Part shown: positions 12,475 through 24,893 of the stretch, piece by piece
Position numbering within the stretch: position 1 is the first letter of the stretch
Layout: every line of letters begins with the position of its first letter
DNA from: Apostichopus japonicus
Lineage: Eukaryota; Echinodermata; Holothuroidea; Aspidochirotida; Stichopodidae
Reading direction: 5' to 3'
DNA: 64,000 nt
NCBI RefSeq assembly: GCF_037975245.1
Contig: NC_092578.1
Span: 13,560,321-13,624,320, forward strand
Notes under the pieces: generated by a model
Databases searched by the model: none
What the model saw: only the letters and a program-made list of their open reading frames with translations
What the model was told of the DNA's origin: nothing
Made by a program: the position numbers and the translations under genes

Positions 12475-13974
12475 CCCAGAGAGGTTGTATTAAAGGCAAA
12501 GGACGGTATTATGTTAGTATACAGGGACGAGGTCCTATGAAGGGATGATCGGAATTTATCGAGGAGCTGTTTCATGACGTCAGAGGGGACATACCCAAGA
12601 TACGGAAAAAAATATGGACGGCCCACCTATCCTCAATGGATGAAGTCAGAAATGCAATGAAACTAATGAAACGTGGAAAAGCGGCAGGATAAGATAATAG
12701 AACTACTAGATTGCGTTAAATTGGGACTGTGGAATACATATAGACTTACAGAAATATTAAACGCAATTTAAGACTCAGGAGAATTTCCATATGATATGAG
12801 CAAGTCTATAATGTTGCCAAAGAAAGCGGGAAAATCAGAATCAAAATGAAGCCATATGACGAAATTATTGCTTAGAATCCTGATGCAGCGCATGCATGAG
12901 AATCAAAATTAGACCAGAAACTTCAGATACATAGTTTGGATTCATAGCAGGTAAAGGCTATTTTGTTTTGAATTTTTTTTATATACTTTTTGATTTAGAA
13001 ACTTAGAAATATTATTTTCACCTTAGGCTATCTACAATGATAGAGCGGAATATAGAAAAGCAGAAAGACTTGGATCTGTGTTTTATTGACTTTGCCAAAA
13101 GCTTTTGATCTCGTTTAAACATGGCGAACTCTTTCAATTTGCTGAACCAAATAGACATAGTCGGGAAGGATCTACGCTTGGTAAGAAATCTATATTGGGA
13201 ACCAACAGCAGCCATAACTATTCAGGGAAATATAAACACTTACAAACCAATACAAAGAGATGTACAACAGATATGCGTTCCTTCAACTGATCTTTTCAAC
13301 TTAGACAGTGAAATAATCCTCAGAAATATTGAAAATCGTCAGGGTGCGAAAGTTTTGGGGCGAATCTTTAACAACCTGCGGTAGTATGCATGCTGGCGAC
13401 ACTGTCTTGATTGCCGAGTCTGAAAGCGATCTTCGAGCCATTTTAGACTTCGTAACAAAAAACAGTGAGGAGAAAGGATTAGATCTTAAAACAAAAGAAA
13501 ACCGATTGCAAAGAAAACATGTACCGTCCCATCCAATCTAAAAAGAAAAAAGTTACCAGTGTCAAGTATCTGGGATTCTCCCTAACTTCTGAGGGAAAAA
13601 AAAAGCGATTCGGAAATTAAATCAAGGAAAGCTAACGCAAAGTATACTTTCGACAAATTTAAAAACATCATGAAAAACAAAAGCATTTCCATAGATACCA
13701 AAATCGCGCCACAAAGACATATGTATGGTCAGTTCTTCTATACGGGTGTGGATGATGTAAAATCAACAAAGCGATGGAACGAAAGATAGAATCCTCACAG
13801 AATTGTGGTTCTTCAGAAGAATTTTAAAGATATCGTGGACTGAAAATGGTAAGAAATGAGGAAGTTCTCCAAAGGGCAGATGTAACGCGCACCCTTCTGA
13901 AGACCATTCGCGAGAGACAACTGAAATTCTTGGGGCACGTCTACAGAAACGATGGCATGGAGAAGACAGTATTG

Positions 13975-13975
<1 letters not shown>
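12475..13975 (+). pseudogene. Non-LTR retrotransposon (LINE) reverse-transcriptase relic
   Basis: Remnants of a LINE polymerase in successive plus-strand frames. In order: a pre-RT segment (MDEVRNAMKLMKRGKAAG, 12635-12690), the fingers region, the palm motif near LCFIDFAKAF (about 13075-13108), a degraded catalytic box reading HAGDTVLI where active enzymes have Y/F-A-D-D (about 13388-13412), a GLDLKTK segment (13480-13497), VKYLGFSLTSEGK (13564-13602), and the post-RT segment with RERQLKFLGH (13912-13942). Stops and frameshifts are numerous and the catalytic aspartate pair is lost, so it is dead. No endonuclease domain is visible, so the copy is probably 5' truncated. The clade cannot be fixed by eye; the LKFLGHVYRNDGME tail is common in invertebrate LINE polymerases. 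Confidence 0.8.
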
Positions 13976-14308
<333 letters not shown>

Positions 14309-14439
14309 CTCAACAAAGATCAGTAACATAGTTCGAATGATTTACCGTCCTTTTGCACGTTAGTCGTTCAAAAGGAACAGATTTTGTTACCGTTTCAGCT
14401 GAACGGAGAAAAGAAGGACAGCTTGACTTTATTCAAGCA

Positions 14440-14512
14440 GCCCCTGTGGCCTAATGGACAAGGCATCGGTTTCCTAAACCGGGGATTGGGGGTTCGAGTC
14501 CCACCAGGGGTC
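14440..14512 (+). tRNA. tRNA-Arg(CCT), array 1 copy 1, altered T stem
   Basis: Anticodon loop TTCCTAA (T at 32). The T stem reads GGGGG/CCCAC, giving a G50-A64 mismatch, so it may be weak or a pseudogene. The upstream spacer is the TCAGCTG-loop type. Confidence 0.65.
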
Positions 14513-14622
14513 GTAGCTGTAATTACTGTCCTTTTGCACGTTAGTCGTTCAAAAGGAACATTATTGTGTTACCGTTTGTACTCAACGGAGAAAAATAAGG
14601 ACAGCTCGACTTTATTCAAGCA

Positions 14623-14695
14623 GCCCCTGTGGCCTAATGGACAAGGCATCGGTCTCCTAAACCGGGGATTGCGGGTTCGAGTCCCGCCAGGGGTC
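14623..14695 (+). tRNA. tRNA-Arg(CCT), array 1 copy 2
   Basis: Matches the lone 11760 copy base for base. All stems pair. TTTT lies about 18 bases past the gene. Confidence 0.85.
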
Positions 14696-14804
14696 GTAGC
14701 TGCAATTACCGTCCTTTTGCACGTTAGTCGTTCAAAGAGAACAGATTTTGTTACCGTTTCAGCTGAACGGAGAAAAATTAGGACAGCTCGACTTTATACA
14801 AGCA

Positions 14805-14877
14805 GTCCCTGTGGCCTAATAGACAAGGCATCGGTCTCCTAAACCGGGGATTGCGGGTTCGAGTCCCGCCAGGGGTC
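14805..14877 (+). tRNA. tRNA-Arg(CCT), array 1 copy 3, altered
   Basis: C2 is T (wobble with G71) and the first invariant D-loop G is A (AATAGACA). The second change should weaken the D-loop/T-loop contact and also the A box, so function is doubtful. Confidence 0.6.
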
Positions 14878-14987
14878 GTAGCTGTAATTACTGTCCTTTT
14901 GCACGTTAGTCGTTCAAAAGGAACATTATTGTGTTACCGTTTGTACTCAACGGAGAAAAATTAGGACAGCTCGACTTTATTCAAGCA

Positions 14988-15060
14988 GCCCCTGTGGCCT
15001 AATGGACAAGGCATCGGTCTCCTAAACCGGGGATTGCGGGTTCGAGTCCCGCCAGGGGTC
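14988..15060 (+). tRNA. tRNA-Arg(CCT), array 1 copy 4
   Basis: Intact cloverleaf, identical to copy 2, exactly 183 bp after copy 3. Confidence 0.85.
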
Positions 15061-15170
15061 GTAGCTGCAATTACTGTCCTTTTGCACGTTAGTCGTTCGA
15101 AAGGAACATTATTGTGTTACCGTTTGTACTCAACGGAGAAAAATTAGGACAGCTCGACTTTATTCAAGCA

Positions 15171-15243
15171 GCCCCTGTGGCCTAATGGACAAGGCATCGG
15201 TCTCCTAAACCGGGGATTGCGGGTTCGAGTCCCGCCAGGGGTC
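15171..15243 (+). tRNA. tRNA-Arg(CCT), array 1 copy 5
   Basis: Intact. The spacers on both sides carry CGAAAGGA in place of CAAAAGGA, which keeps pairing by a G-T wobble. Confidence 0.85.
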
Positions 15244-15353
15244 GTAGCTGCAATTACTGTCCTTTTGCACGTTAGTCGTTCGAAAGGAACATTATTGTGT
15301 TACCGTTTGTACTCAACGGAGAAAAATTAGGACAGCTCGACTTTATTCAAGCA

Positions 15354-15426
15354 GCCCCTGTGGCCTAATGGACAAGGCATCGGTCTCCTAAACCGGGGAT
15401 TGCGGGTTCGAGTCCCGCCAGGGGTC
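15354..15426 (+). tRNA. tRNA-Arg(CCT), array 1 copy 6
   Basis: Intact cloverleaf; the trailer starts TTAGCTG rather than GTAGCTG. Confidence 0.85.
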
Positions 15427-15536
15427 TTAGCTGTAATTACTGTCCTTTTGCACGTTAGTCGTTCAAAAGGAACATTATTGTGTTACCGTTTGTACTCAAC
15501 GGAGAAAAATTAGGACAGCTCGACTTTATTCAAGCA

Positions 15537-15609
15537 GCCCCTGTGGCCTGATGGACAAGGCATCGGTCTCCTAAACCGGGGATTGCGGGTTCGAGTCCCG
15601 CCAGGGGTC
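15537..15609 (+). tRNA. tRNA-Arg(CCT), array 1 copy 7, D-loop variant
   Basis: A14 is G (GCCTGATGG), a position normally A and paired with T8. Otherwise intact. Its 3' spacer has lost the first hairpin, marking the edge of the homogeneous block. Confidence 0.7.
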
Positions 15610-15967
15610 GTAGCTGTGATTACCAGCATTTTTGCAAGTTTCTCGTTCACTAGCAACACTGTTTTATTACCGTTTGTACTCAACGGAGAAAGTAAGAAAT
15701 TGTCAATAGACGGAAAGAAAATTAATTCAAATTTAAGTTCAAATTCAAATTCAAAGAAATAAAGTGAATTTGTGTAATTTTGTATGTTTATAATAGTTCT
15801 GTGGCATTGTGATATGGCGATAAGTGTGCATTTCCTTCTATTGACTTTCCAATTTGTTAATAAGATTAATTTGTGTAATTAGGTATATTTATTTACAGTC
15901 TTGTACAATGAAATTGTCAATTAACTGAAAGAAAAAGAAAGTTAGACTGTTCGACTTTATTCAAGCA

Positions 15968-16040
15968 GCCCCTGTGGCCTAATGGACAAGGCATCGGTCT
16001 CCTAAACCGGGGATTGCGGGTTCGAGTCCCGCCAGGGGTC
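15968..16040 (+). tRNA. tRNA-Arg(CCT), array 1 copy 8
   Basis: Intact. Separated from copy 7 by AT-rich sequence; its downstream spacer is of the ACACGTT type seen in array 2. Confidence 0.85.
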
Positions 16041-16150
16041 GTAGATGTAATTACCGTCCTTTTGCACATTACACGTTCAAATGGGATATTATTTTGTTAC
16101 CGTTTGTACTCAACGGAGAAAAAATAGGACAGCTCGACTTTATTCAAGCA

Positions 16151-16223
16151 GCCCCTGTGGCCTAATGGACAAGGCATCGGTTTCCTAAACCGGGGATTGC
16201 GGGTTCGAGTACCGCCAGGGGTC
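16151..16223 (+). tRNA. tRNA-Arg(CCT), array 1 copy 9, probably defective
   Basis: Loop TTCCTAA. C61 is A, which breaks the G53-C61 pair needed for the T loop and alters the B box (GGTTCGAGTAC). Likely a pseudogene. Confidence 0.6.
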
Positions 16224-16329
16224 GTAGCTGTAATTACCGTCCTTTTGCACATTACACGTTCAAAAGAACACTATTTTTTTACCGTTTGTACTCAACGGAG
16301 AAAGGTAGACAGTTCGACATTTTCATGTT

Positions 16330-19300
16330 CACGATTCGCTAATGAGTTGATAATTGTACTGAGAGCATACTTCATAATTGTTATGCCACGTCGAGCACGT
16401 TTCGAGAAATTTGTATTCATATTTATAGTATAATCATCTCAATCGTCGTTAGTGATTATCAATAATTTTATTATTTATTTGCATAACATGCTCTGTAAGA
16501 ACTTATTGTATACATTGTTTTACGTTGCCAGTGGGCTCGCAATACAAACAAACATTCGTATACGCAGAATGATATGTCATAGTAAGGTATACTTCGTTAA
16601 TACTGTTTAAGTATATATGAAAGAAACATTAACAGTATAATTCAACCTCATGTAAATACTTAAATATATAAATAATGTGGAGAGTAAATAACCCACGTAC
16701 TTTTGGATAAAGGGCCATTCGTAGACCTATGTGTACTGTTTTTTTATTTTTTTAGAAGAAAAAACACTTTGTACCAATTTTTCAAAATGGATATAATCAG
16801 GTTAGAAAACTGTCATAACGTAACATCATTAGCATAGATTGGGAAGCATTGCACCAAAAATTAGAAAACGAGGGACACTGAATTTATACTTCCTTTGACA
16901 TCTGTCTTTTCGGCCAATAAACCAAGATTTACAACTCCACAATTTAGTCGACAAAACTTGTCAAAATGTCGTTTTAGTTTAGCTCAAGTCAGTAGGCTAT
17001 ACGTTGAGAGTGACGTGTTACATATGCTATATAAAAAATATATAAGTATAAGTTATGTCAAGTTGTCAAATTATTGTGCAACATGACAACTGAAACCGAC
17101 AACATCTTGACATGTTGCTAAGTTATATTAACAACATGTACACTTTACGTTGGTCACACGGTTATCTCGTGAGGAGCTAAGAAACTAAATGTCGTATTTA
17201 TTTTCTCTTATTCTAATTCTCAGTTTTCTAGGAAATAATTGGCAGTCGTTCCTTGTTACGTAATAACAGATGTTGCAGCTTTGGGGTCACGAGTGAAGAA
17301 TAATTACGTCACAGCTGCGTAACTAAATCAATCATTTTCATTGAATTATTGTGGAAGTTGTACAAATAAAAAATGACGTATGAAGTAAAGTTGCGTGGTT
17401 GTCACTTGCTTTCCTGACGTCACATCCGTCATTAATCGATTTTCTCACATTCTAGGAAAAATTCTCGTGCATTTTTTTAACTTTTATTTTCCTTTTTGAA
17501 CTTAGCCACAAGCTCCAGCTATCGGAATATAGGCCCTAACAGTGGCGTTTCTCCAGATCGTAAAAGAGGGATGGGATCTGTGAAAGGGACACTATTTTTA
17601 TTATATTGCGCCCCCTAATTACCGGACTTATAACCCCACATTCCGTCCCAACTGTTATATACAATAATTCTCAAAAAGGTATTTTGAATATCAGAGGTAA
17701 ATACCCTCCCTTTCAGTCAATAATTATAAAGATCGTGTTACTTTTTTTTATATTAATACATAGTCCTTTTGTAGAAATATCATTTGTAAAGAGAATTGGA
17801 ACCAACCAGTCCCTCTTATTTGAACTTCAACCGTTTTTTTTCCTTCAAAATAAACTCATCGTTTTTAAATCCTGTCTAATTAATATTCGTCTAGTAGGTT
17901 TTCTCAACATGGAAAAAATATGTTTTACGCTTAAGTAGGTTAAATACGGATCTATGCGGAAAGTGAAACAGGGTGATGAGTGTAATGACATCGACCCGCG
18001 CCCCCACCCCCACCCCCACCACCTACTTCTCTCACGCTCTTTCGCCCACCTCAAGCTTGTTCTACCTTTTGTTCCACCCGAATGATATATTCTTAAACAC
18101 TTGATTTCTGCAAACCGTGCATAGCCAGTTGGAACTCCTAACATTCCCATGCATTCCACATGGTTCGTAACTGCACGAAATTCATATAGGCCTAACAGCT
18201 GCATTTACACTGTATATACCGCTCTAACTCAATGCATAAAGGGATACGATGTAGTGCGCAATGAACTGGTTCTGCGAAAATTATTAAACAATTATTAATA
18301 TAAATGTGTACTAATTAATTTCTGTGTAATTAGTTCGGAAGTAGTTATATCTGGCGATTAATATGATGGATATGTAGGATATCAATGCGAACATTAAACT
18401 ACACTCTAAGCTTAACAAAATGAAGGTAATTAAGTAAAATAAACGTAACTAACTTGTTAAATTTGAAAGCACGTGTAACCTATATACTTACTTACCTTTT
18501 CCCGGATATGAGGATGTGTATTTTAACCGTCGCGTTCGGCTTGCTGTTAATATTCTACTCTCGACATACATCGCCGCCGGGTGAATGTGGCTGCCTTCAC
18601 TTCTACTCTCCGCAATGAGCCAAGTAGTAACATATCGGCCTTTTATAGGTTAGTCCTGATTCTAAATGACCCGTCATAATTGCATTATATATGATATTGT
18701 AGTATATACATCCTTAGCCTATGTTAGTTTTAAAAGATTCTATGATATTAAACAATTAGTCTCGTAAATTGGAAGCTTGATTATAGCCTAAATGTAATCT
18801 TCATATTCCAGCTGAATACATATTGATTAATATGAGGTCGCAGAATTCCAAATGGGTAGCTATAACCAAGGTTTAGAACCACCCATTTGCCCCCCCCCCA
18901 CTTCTTTTTTCTTCTTCTTCTTTTTCTAAACGCGTCAGCGGGTCGTTCGTCCGTGACCATCGTACAAAGACTTGTATACTTTATGCAAACATGAAAAAGA
19001 AAGCTGTTGGGTTTAGAGAAGAAATTTCTCATAGTTTTTGATTTGTAAAAGTACAAAAACTGGAGAAGAAAAAAAAAACAATTGAGTACAGTGTAAAGTT
19101 TACTAAGAGCAAACTTGAGTCGGTTTGGTATATTTTCAGTGTTATAATAGAAAAAAATTAGCCTTTCGCCTACACTCAGTTTACCGTTCAAGTAATAAGT
19201 GAAAATTAAATGAAGGTCGAGGATCTACAACACCATTCAGATCTGTGAACAACTTAACACTAAGGCCTAAATACTGTTAGGTTTTATTAAAGAGTAAAGT

Positions 19301-19767
19301 TATTCCATCTCTTCTCCCTATAAATATATATATATATATTTTTTTTTACTTCTTATCATATAATATCGAATTTTATATATACCCTTTAAATTCTATAGAT
19401 TGAAAACTCAATAGAATTGAATAAATCTCAATATAAGGTCTAGTGCAGTTCGGAATTAGTAACCAATCTAAAGATCCTATAAACTCATTTCCTTATCACA
19501 TCGAAATTCTTCTCGAGTAGAATTAGATTTTTTTTTGTAGATATAGCATGTATTATATCTTCAGGCAGTCCTCAGTGTGTGTGGTTGTCTGTTTGTTTGC
19601 TTGCCTGTTTGCTTTCTTGCTTGTTTGCTTGTTTACATTTAGATGTTTTAAAATATCATTAACTTTGAAAAATCTGGAGCTGAAAATCATCGTTTGACTA
19701 AACTACAAGAATCACGTGATTTAAGAAGCATACACAAGTAGGAACATATACCGTCTGCCAATACACC

Positions 19768-19770
<3 letters not shown>
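16330..19770. other. Intergenic, nothing recognised
   Basis: AT-rich. Contains a CCCCCAC tract (17996-18023) and short simple repeats. The frames at 17606-17938, 17845-18204 and 18781-19191 lack domains and splice sites and overlap low-complexity sequence. Confidence 0.5.
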
Positions 19771-19773
<3 letters not shown>

Positions 19774-19825
<52 letters not shown>

Positions 19826-19846
19826 AATTTATATATATACATATAC
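19774..19846. repeat. (AT)n / (TATG)n microsatellite
   Basis: AT dinucleotides interrupted by GTATATGT, flanked by ACACAC on both sides. Confidence 0.85.
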
Positions 19847-20380
19847 ACACATATATGTAATAAAAACTGGGCCTTTAAGAAAATACCTTTTTTTTCAAAA
19901 TTCTATCCACTTCTTTCAATGAGAAGCGAGATTGTGCACTGAAGGCCCCCGTGATGCCTTAAAAAGGTTACTCAAACTTTGTCCTCTTTTTGAGATAGGC
20001 AAACATATAGTTTTATCTCAAGAAAATTACAAAAGCATGAGAAAAAAGACCACCTGGTCTTGCATGGAACAAAAGAAACTCTATACAATGGGACTCCAAG
20101 GGATTGAAATACAAAGAGAACATATGAAAATTAGCGTATATATAATCATCATCTAACTTCAGAAAGGTAATGAAGCTTGACCATGACGTCATCAATTACA
20201 TCATTTGACTCAACGTTAAAGAAGAGATTCAAGGTAATATAAACTATCGTGTCTTTTATTTATTCATTTCGTGGGAAGTTTCCAGACGCCGGAAAATATC
20301 AAATTATTTATTTACTTTTTGTTATAAAACAAGTCCAAGCTAGTTCAAGCAAGCTTTCATTCATCCTGAGCATCGATCCT

Positions 20381-20590
20381 GAGGGGTGGGGGTCTGGTGG
20401 ATGGTGCTTCATTTAGATACCTGAGGGGTGGGGGTCTGGTGGATGGTGGCTCAGTTCTATCCATGAGGGGTGGGGTCTGGTGGAAGGTGGTTCAGTTCGA
20501 TCCCTGAGGGGTGGGGTTTGGTGGATGGTGGTTCAGTTCGATCCCTGAGGGGTTGGGTCTGGTGGATGGTGGTTCAGTAAGCATGGAATA
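20381..20590 (+). repeat. 41-42-bp minisatellite, five units
   Basis: Units start at GAGGGG near 20381, 20423, 20465, 20506 and 20547 and follow GAGGGGTGGGG-TCTGGTGGATGGTGG-TTCAGTTCGATCC. Array and 3' flank (GCATGGAATATCTTAGGTG) are echoed at 20843-20943 by a one-and-a-half-unit copy with the same flank. Confidence 0.85.
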
Positions 20591-20842
20591 TCTTAGGTGA
20601 GTCTTAAACCAACAAACTTGCAGACCGCTGTAATAGTCAGCCGTTATAGGAAAGAATAACAACCCCTCCCTCTGCCCCTTCCCCACCCCCTCCTTATCAA
20701 TGAAATGTTATGTTTAAGTTTTCTTTACCTAAATCGGTACATTGCGATTAGTGATGTAGAGACATGCAAATGACACGTTGACTTAAGGCTGTGTGGCAAG
20801 ATTTTTCCATACAGAATTAACATGTAAAAACTCTCCAGCATC

Positions 20843-20943
20843 CTGAGGGGTGGAGGCTCAGTCCGATCCCTGAAGGTGGGCTTTGGTGGATGGTGGTTCA
20901 GTCCGCATGGAAGATCTTAGGTGGGTCTTAAACACCACATAGT
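20843..20943 (+). repeat. Partial copy of the 41-42-bp minisatellite
   Basis: Same unit and same downstream flank (GCATGGAAGATCTTAGGTG) as the array ending at 20612, about 330 bp away; a segmental duplicate. Confidence 0.75.
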
Positions 20944-20949
20944 TACAGC

Positions 20950-23900
20950 AAATGACTGTAACTATATGATACCACATAGCCTGGTATACCGCGTGTATAT
21001 ACAATTATGCGTGAATACTGTAGCTTGCTCAGAGTGTCACTAAAAAAATATTCATAATATTTCTCTTATAGGTAATATAAAATTTAACCTTTACATTTTG
21101 AATTAGGACGAAACTTACACAAACATGTATCAGAAATGTTGTTTTTAATCGAAACGTCAAACATCACCATCAATTATGCAGTGTTTTCTTCTCTGTTACC
21201 ATGTAGGCTATACTGTAGGAATCATATATAGTTTGAATGGGAATTGTATGTGTACGCGTGTATTTTGCATAAAACATTAAGTGCATAAGTGCATTCCGAA
21301 ATTGGCAGTTTTCAAAATTTTCTTTGCAGCTTTGGAAATGTTTAATAATCACTTACTCATTTGAATTCCCTCTTTGGTGGAAAAAATAATATATAATTTT
21401 TTTTGAGGATAGATACTCGAAATGTATGGGATAGTTATTTTTCAAATTCATCAAGCTGCTTCTAAATGGGATCGATGCTTCTTACTGTGTATCCCTTCTT
21501 GGAGGATAAACAAGAACAAGATGAGACAATAATGTGTAAACCTATACTGTGTCGACAGGGGGGGGTAGGGGTGGAGGGACATTTCTTCAGCGTCTTTAGT
21601 ACAGGGATATCGATTTGTCTTCAACCCTATTTATTGTGGTTTTGGAGCCTACAAACCTTTCTTTTGGTAGCTTAAAAGTTCTTCTGGGAATCTGAATTCG
21701 AACGCAAACACTCATTTAATCTTTTTGTATTTTAATCGCATTAACAGGGCTATGAAACTCTTCTGGCGGGTGACCAGAAACCTCACATGGCTCAGATCCA
21801 TCCCCAAGTATAGCGGTCAGTTAGACTTCATGGGATTAACAATGTTCCCCTTCCCATCTCCGACTCCAACCCCCCCTCTCCCTCCTCACCCCATCTTCAC
21901 TTTGAGGAGCAAATCGACGTCCAGCTATATTAGTGATAAAACCTCTGTTTCCAAAAGTAAATTTATTTATATCGTCAACAGGTAGCTCGTAGCGCTTATA
22001 TATATATACACAGACACACATGTATATACAGAAGTGATTCTCTCTATATATGAAACATATGTTGCACCAAATGTTAGGGAAGTTTAAGCTTCGGTGCTAT
22101 TAACTTTGTGAATAATTAACGTTACATTTTTGTGTTTGGTATCTCACTATGCATACGTGCGTGTGTGTGAGTTTCGACTTAACATATAACGCTAATTTTT
22201 GATTCGTAGAAGTGTAACACCTAGCTTATATGAAGCAAATAACTTAAACGTTAACAGCTCCCATATAGAAGTGTATAATCCGTGTGTAATGAAGAATGTT
22301 TATCAATAGGCTACTGTGTGTGTTCAGATATTACAAGATATGTTGGTTCCAATGTTCCCTCTAAATCGGTGATAAGGAAAATGTTATAGATAAAAAAAAA
22401 ACAATAATTTATTTAACAGATAGTGTATCATAACAGCATGTGATTACATTAGTAAGGTAAAATCCCTCAATATGCAAGTATATCACAATGCATGATGAAT
22501 ATCTTGAGGAAGCCTGTTATATATTTATATATTTTCCATTGTCATAGAAGATGAAGTTCCGGCTTCTAAAGGTACTACATTAAAAGATCAATCTATGAAT
22601 CATACTTTTAAGTTTAAGGATATTGCATTTGGAAGGTCAAATCTCTGAATCCTGCTTCTAAATTTTGTACGAAACATCTGAAAATCACCTTAAAAGACCA
22701 AAGTATATCAAATCAAACGCTGATATGTATCTTTTGCATTGTATAAAATACCTTAGTGACAAGAAACAGAATATATCATGGAGGCTCCAGATAAACCGGA
22801 AGTATAAACAATTCGAATTGTACTCTTGTTTACGCATCAACAGATAAAATAAGCATATATGAATTTGAAAGTACATATGTCTATAGGGACACGGGTGGAT
22901 AACCCCAAACTAGTTGAAATTTCGATACTAAAAGTCGAAATTTCGTCTTTTAGTTTCGAGATTTTCCGACTTGAAAAGCACGAAGTTTGGACTTTTATAT
23001 GGAATGTCAGGATTTACATTCGACTTTTCGACATTTTCAAGTTTTGTTTTTTCGTTATGTAACCATGTCCCGTAGATAATAAAGAACCGTATTTATGTAA
23101 CGTGCGTTACATAAAGACATACATATAGGTTTCAGTATACATGAGCAAGTTGCAAGGTTCAAATGCACTTCACTTTAGTTTAATTTGAACATATCAAATG
23201 CATATAGAAAGCAACCAAGGTTTGTTTCGTATTTCGATATTCTTGTAGTGTTAACGTTAACGCTTGTATATAGTGAGTCTTACATTCACCATGGACTTAT
23301 ACCCGTATTTGCAGGGTCCTAGAGTCATTTGAAATCTAGTACGGACACTACATTATGTGAAAAATTTAGTAGTATACCCACAATCTCTCGCAGAGCGTTT
23401 TTTAATTTTAGTTGTTTTCCCCTTTTCTTTTTTTTTTCTTTTCTCGTGCGGTACTCATAACGTCCTCATATTATTGTAGGCTAATATTCAACTCTGATGT
23501 CAAACCATTTTCCTTAAGCGGGGCTCAACGGCTCATTTGATGGACCATTTTAAGATTGTTGTACTGAACCCCGTCGATTGCAACCTTATGATATTGTCAA
23601 CAACACTATGCCCAGGTTTTGTTCACAACTTCCTGGTCTATTTTCTATTTACTCAAGCAGGCTAATATAATTGCTATTAATAGATCGTTCTTCGATGACT
23701 CAGCAGATTAACGTGGATGCAATATAATGGTTAATTGTCATTCATAATTTTTATGTATTACACAGTCAACGTTATTTGTGTACAACCATTTGGAGTTATA
23801 TATGTATATTAAAACCCCTCACACTGTTCAAAACCACCGTACTCAAATTAACATGCAGTTAAACGTATGGATGTGCTCAGTAACGATGGGGAGGGGGTGG

Positions 23901-24300
23901 GGGTTCACACACAGGGCTAAGAAATTGGTGTGTCTTCTGGTAAAGGACAGCGTGTGGGGTGGGGTGGGATGGGGTGGGGTGGGGTGGGGTGGCGCGGTCG
24001 GGGAAATTGCGTCTTTTTTTCCCTTTCCATGCCTTGTATATTACCTTTAAAAATTCTTTCGGGTTGACAAAACAAATAAGGAAACTTTGTGCAAAACAAG
24101 TGCAATGCAAGCAACATCAGTGTTTACAATGCAAGTAAACGACAATTGACTCCTTCGCTACCGTCTAACTTAATGTAAATGTAGTCCAGGTTTGTGTAAC
24201 ATATGCATTGCCTTCATAATGTTAGTGCTAGGCATTGTATGAAATAACTATATTCCTTCCAAGCATCCTACAATAATAAATCATACCAGCCCGATAAAAT
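20950..24300. other. Intergenic, nothing coding recognised
   Basis: AT-rich. Holds the inverted repeat at 22917-22963 and a GGGGT tract of G-quadruplex type at about 23956-23991. Confidence 0.5.
22917..22963. repeat. Interrupted palindrome
   Basis: ACTAAAAG (22927-22934) pairs with CTTTTAGT (22947-22954) around a 12-base loop; outside it, AAATTTCGA nearly pairs with TCGAGATTT (8 of 9). Further TTTCGA-type pieces follow to 23040. Confidence 0.65.
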
Positions 24301-24600
24301 ACAGTGACGTGCACAGCATTTCAAAGGTGTGGGAGCATGGTTGGGGGGGGGGGGGTGCAAATAGTAAATTACACCGACTGATTGAGGTATGGGGGAGACC
24401 TTTTATATGGAAGGTTCAGAGATGAGTCAATGATTCTTTAAAAGGAGATGTGGCTCTATATTGTCATGTAAGAGGGTCTTGCCTCCCCCCAACCACGCCC
24501 GAAAAAAAGTACCTTTAGATGTCGAATGGGGCATTCTGAGGCATATTGAGACTTTGAATGGGGTCGGGGCCGGGGGGGGGGGTCTAACCTCACGGTTGTG
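24300..24600. repeat. GC-rich fold-back repeat
   Basis: Starts with CAGTGACGTGCACAG and contains GCATGGTTGGGGGG (about 24334-24350) and its near reverse complement CCCCCCAACCACGC (about 24483-24500). This looks like a short fold-back DNA element, but ends and target duplication are not defined. Confidence 0.4.
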
Positions 24601-24650
24601 CTAATTTATATACTTTTCAATATTTGTGTTATGTTGGAAGGGTATATTAA

Positions 24651-24893
24651 TAGTAATAATAATAATATTTGATTTTTATATAGCGCTTTATACCAGCGAT
24701 AGGTCTCAAAGCGCTTTACAGACGTTATATTACCCCTGGTCAATGATAACCTGTCTCAGAGACAATCCCTCCAGTTGGCAGCAGTTATATACTGCGCCCA
24801 ATGACAAGTAACCTCACAGGTACCCATTTAATCCCTGGGTGGAGAGTACACACGAATTAAGGTGTGGTCTAATTCTTCCACGACTGACTTTTG
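24651..24893 (-). repeat. Dispersed element with GCGCTATATAAA-(ATT)n end
   Basis: On the minus strand it ends with AAAGCGCTATATAAAAATC followed by ATTATTATTA, an ending typical of SINE or LINE 3' tails in aquatic animals. Upstream are GTAAAGCGCTTTGAGACCT and CACCCAGGGATTAAATGGG. No coding sequence. A DNA-element origin is not excluded. Confidence 0.5.

Larger units (their letters stand above)
14340..16330 (+). repeat. Tandem array 1: 183-bp tRNA-Arg units
   Basis: Nine tRNA-Arg(CCT) copies begin at 14440, 14623, 14805, 14988, 15171, 15354, 15537, 15968 and 16151. Spacing is 182-183 bp except for a 431-bp gap before the eighth, filled by AT-rich sequence. Each unit is the 73-bp tRNA, then about 15-20 bases to TTTT (likely pol III stop), hairpin TCCTTTTG...CAAAAGGA, hairpin CCGTT...AACGG, and a leader ending TTTATTCAAGCA. 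The first seven units share GTCGTT in the first hairpin loop, the last two share ACACGTT like array 2, so two subfamilies meet here. Confidence 0.9.
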
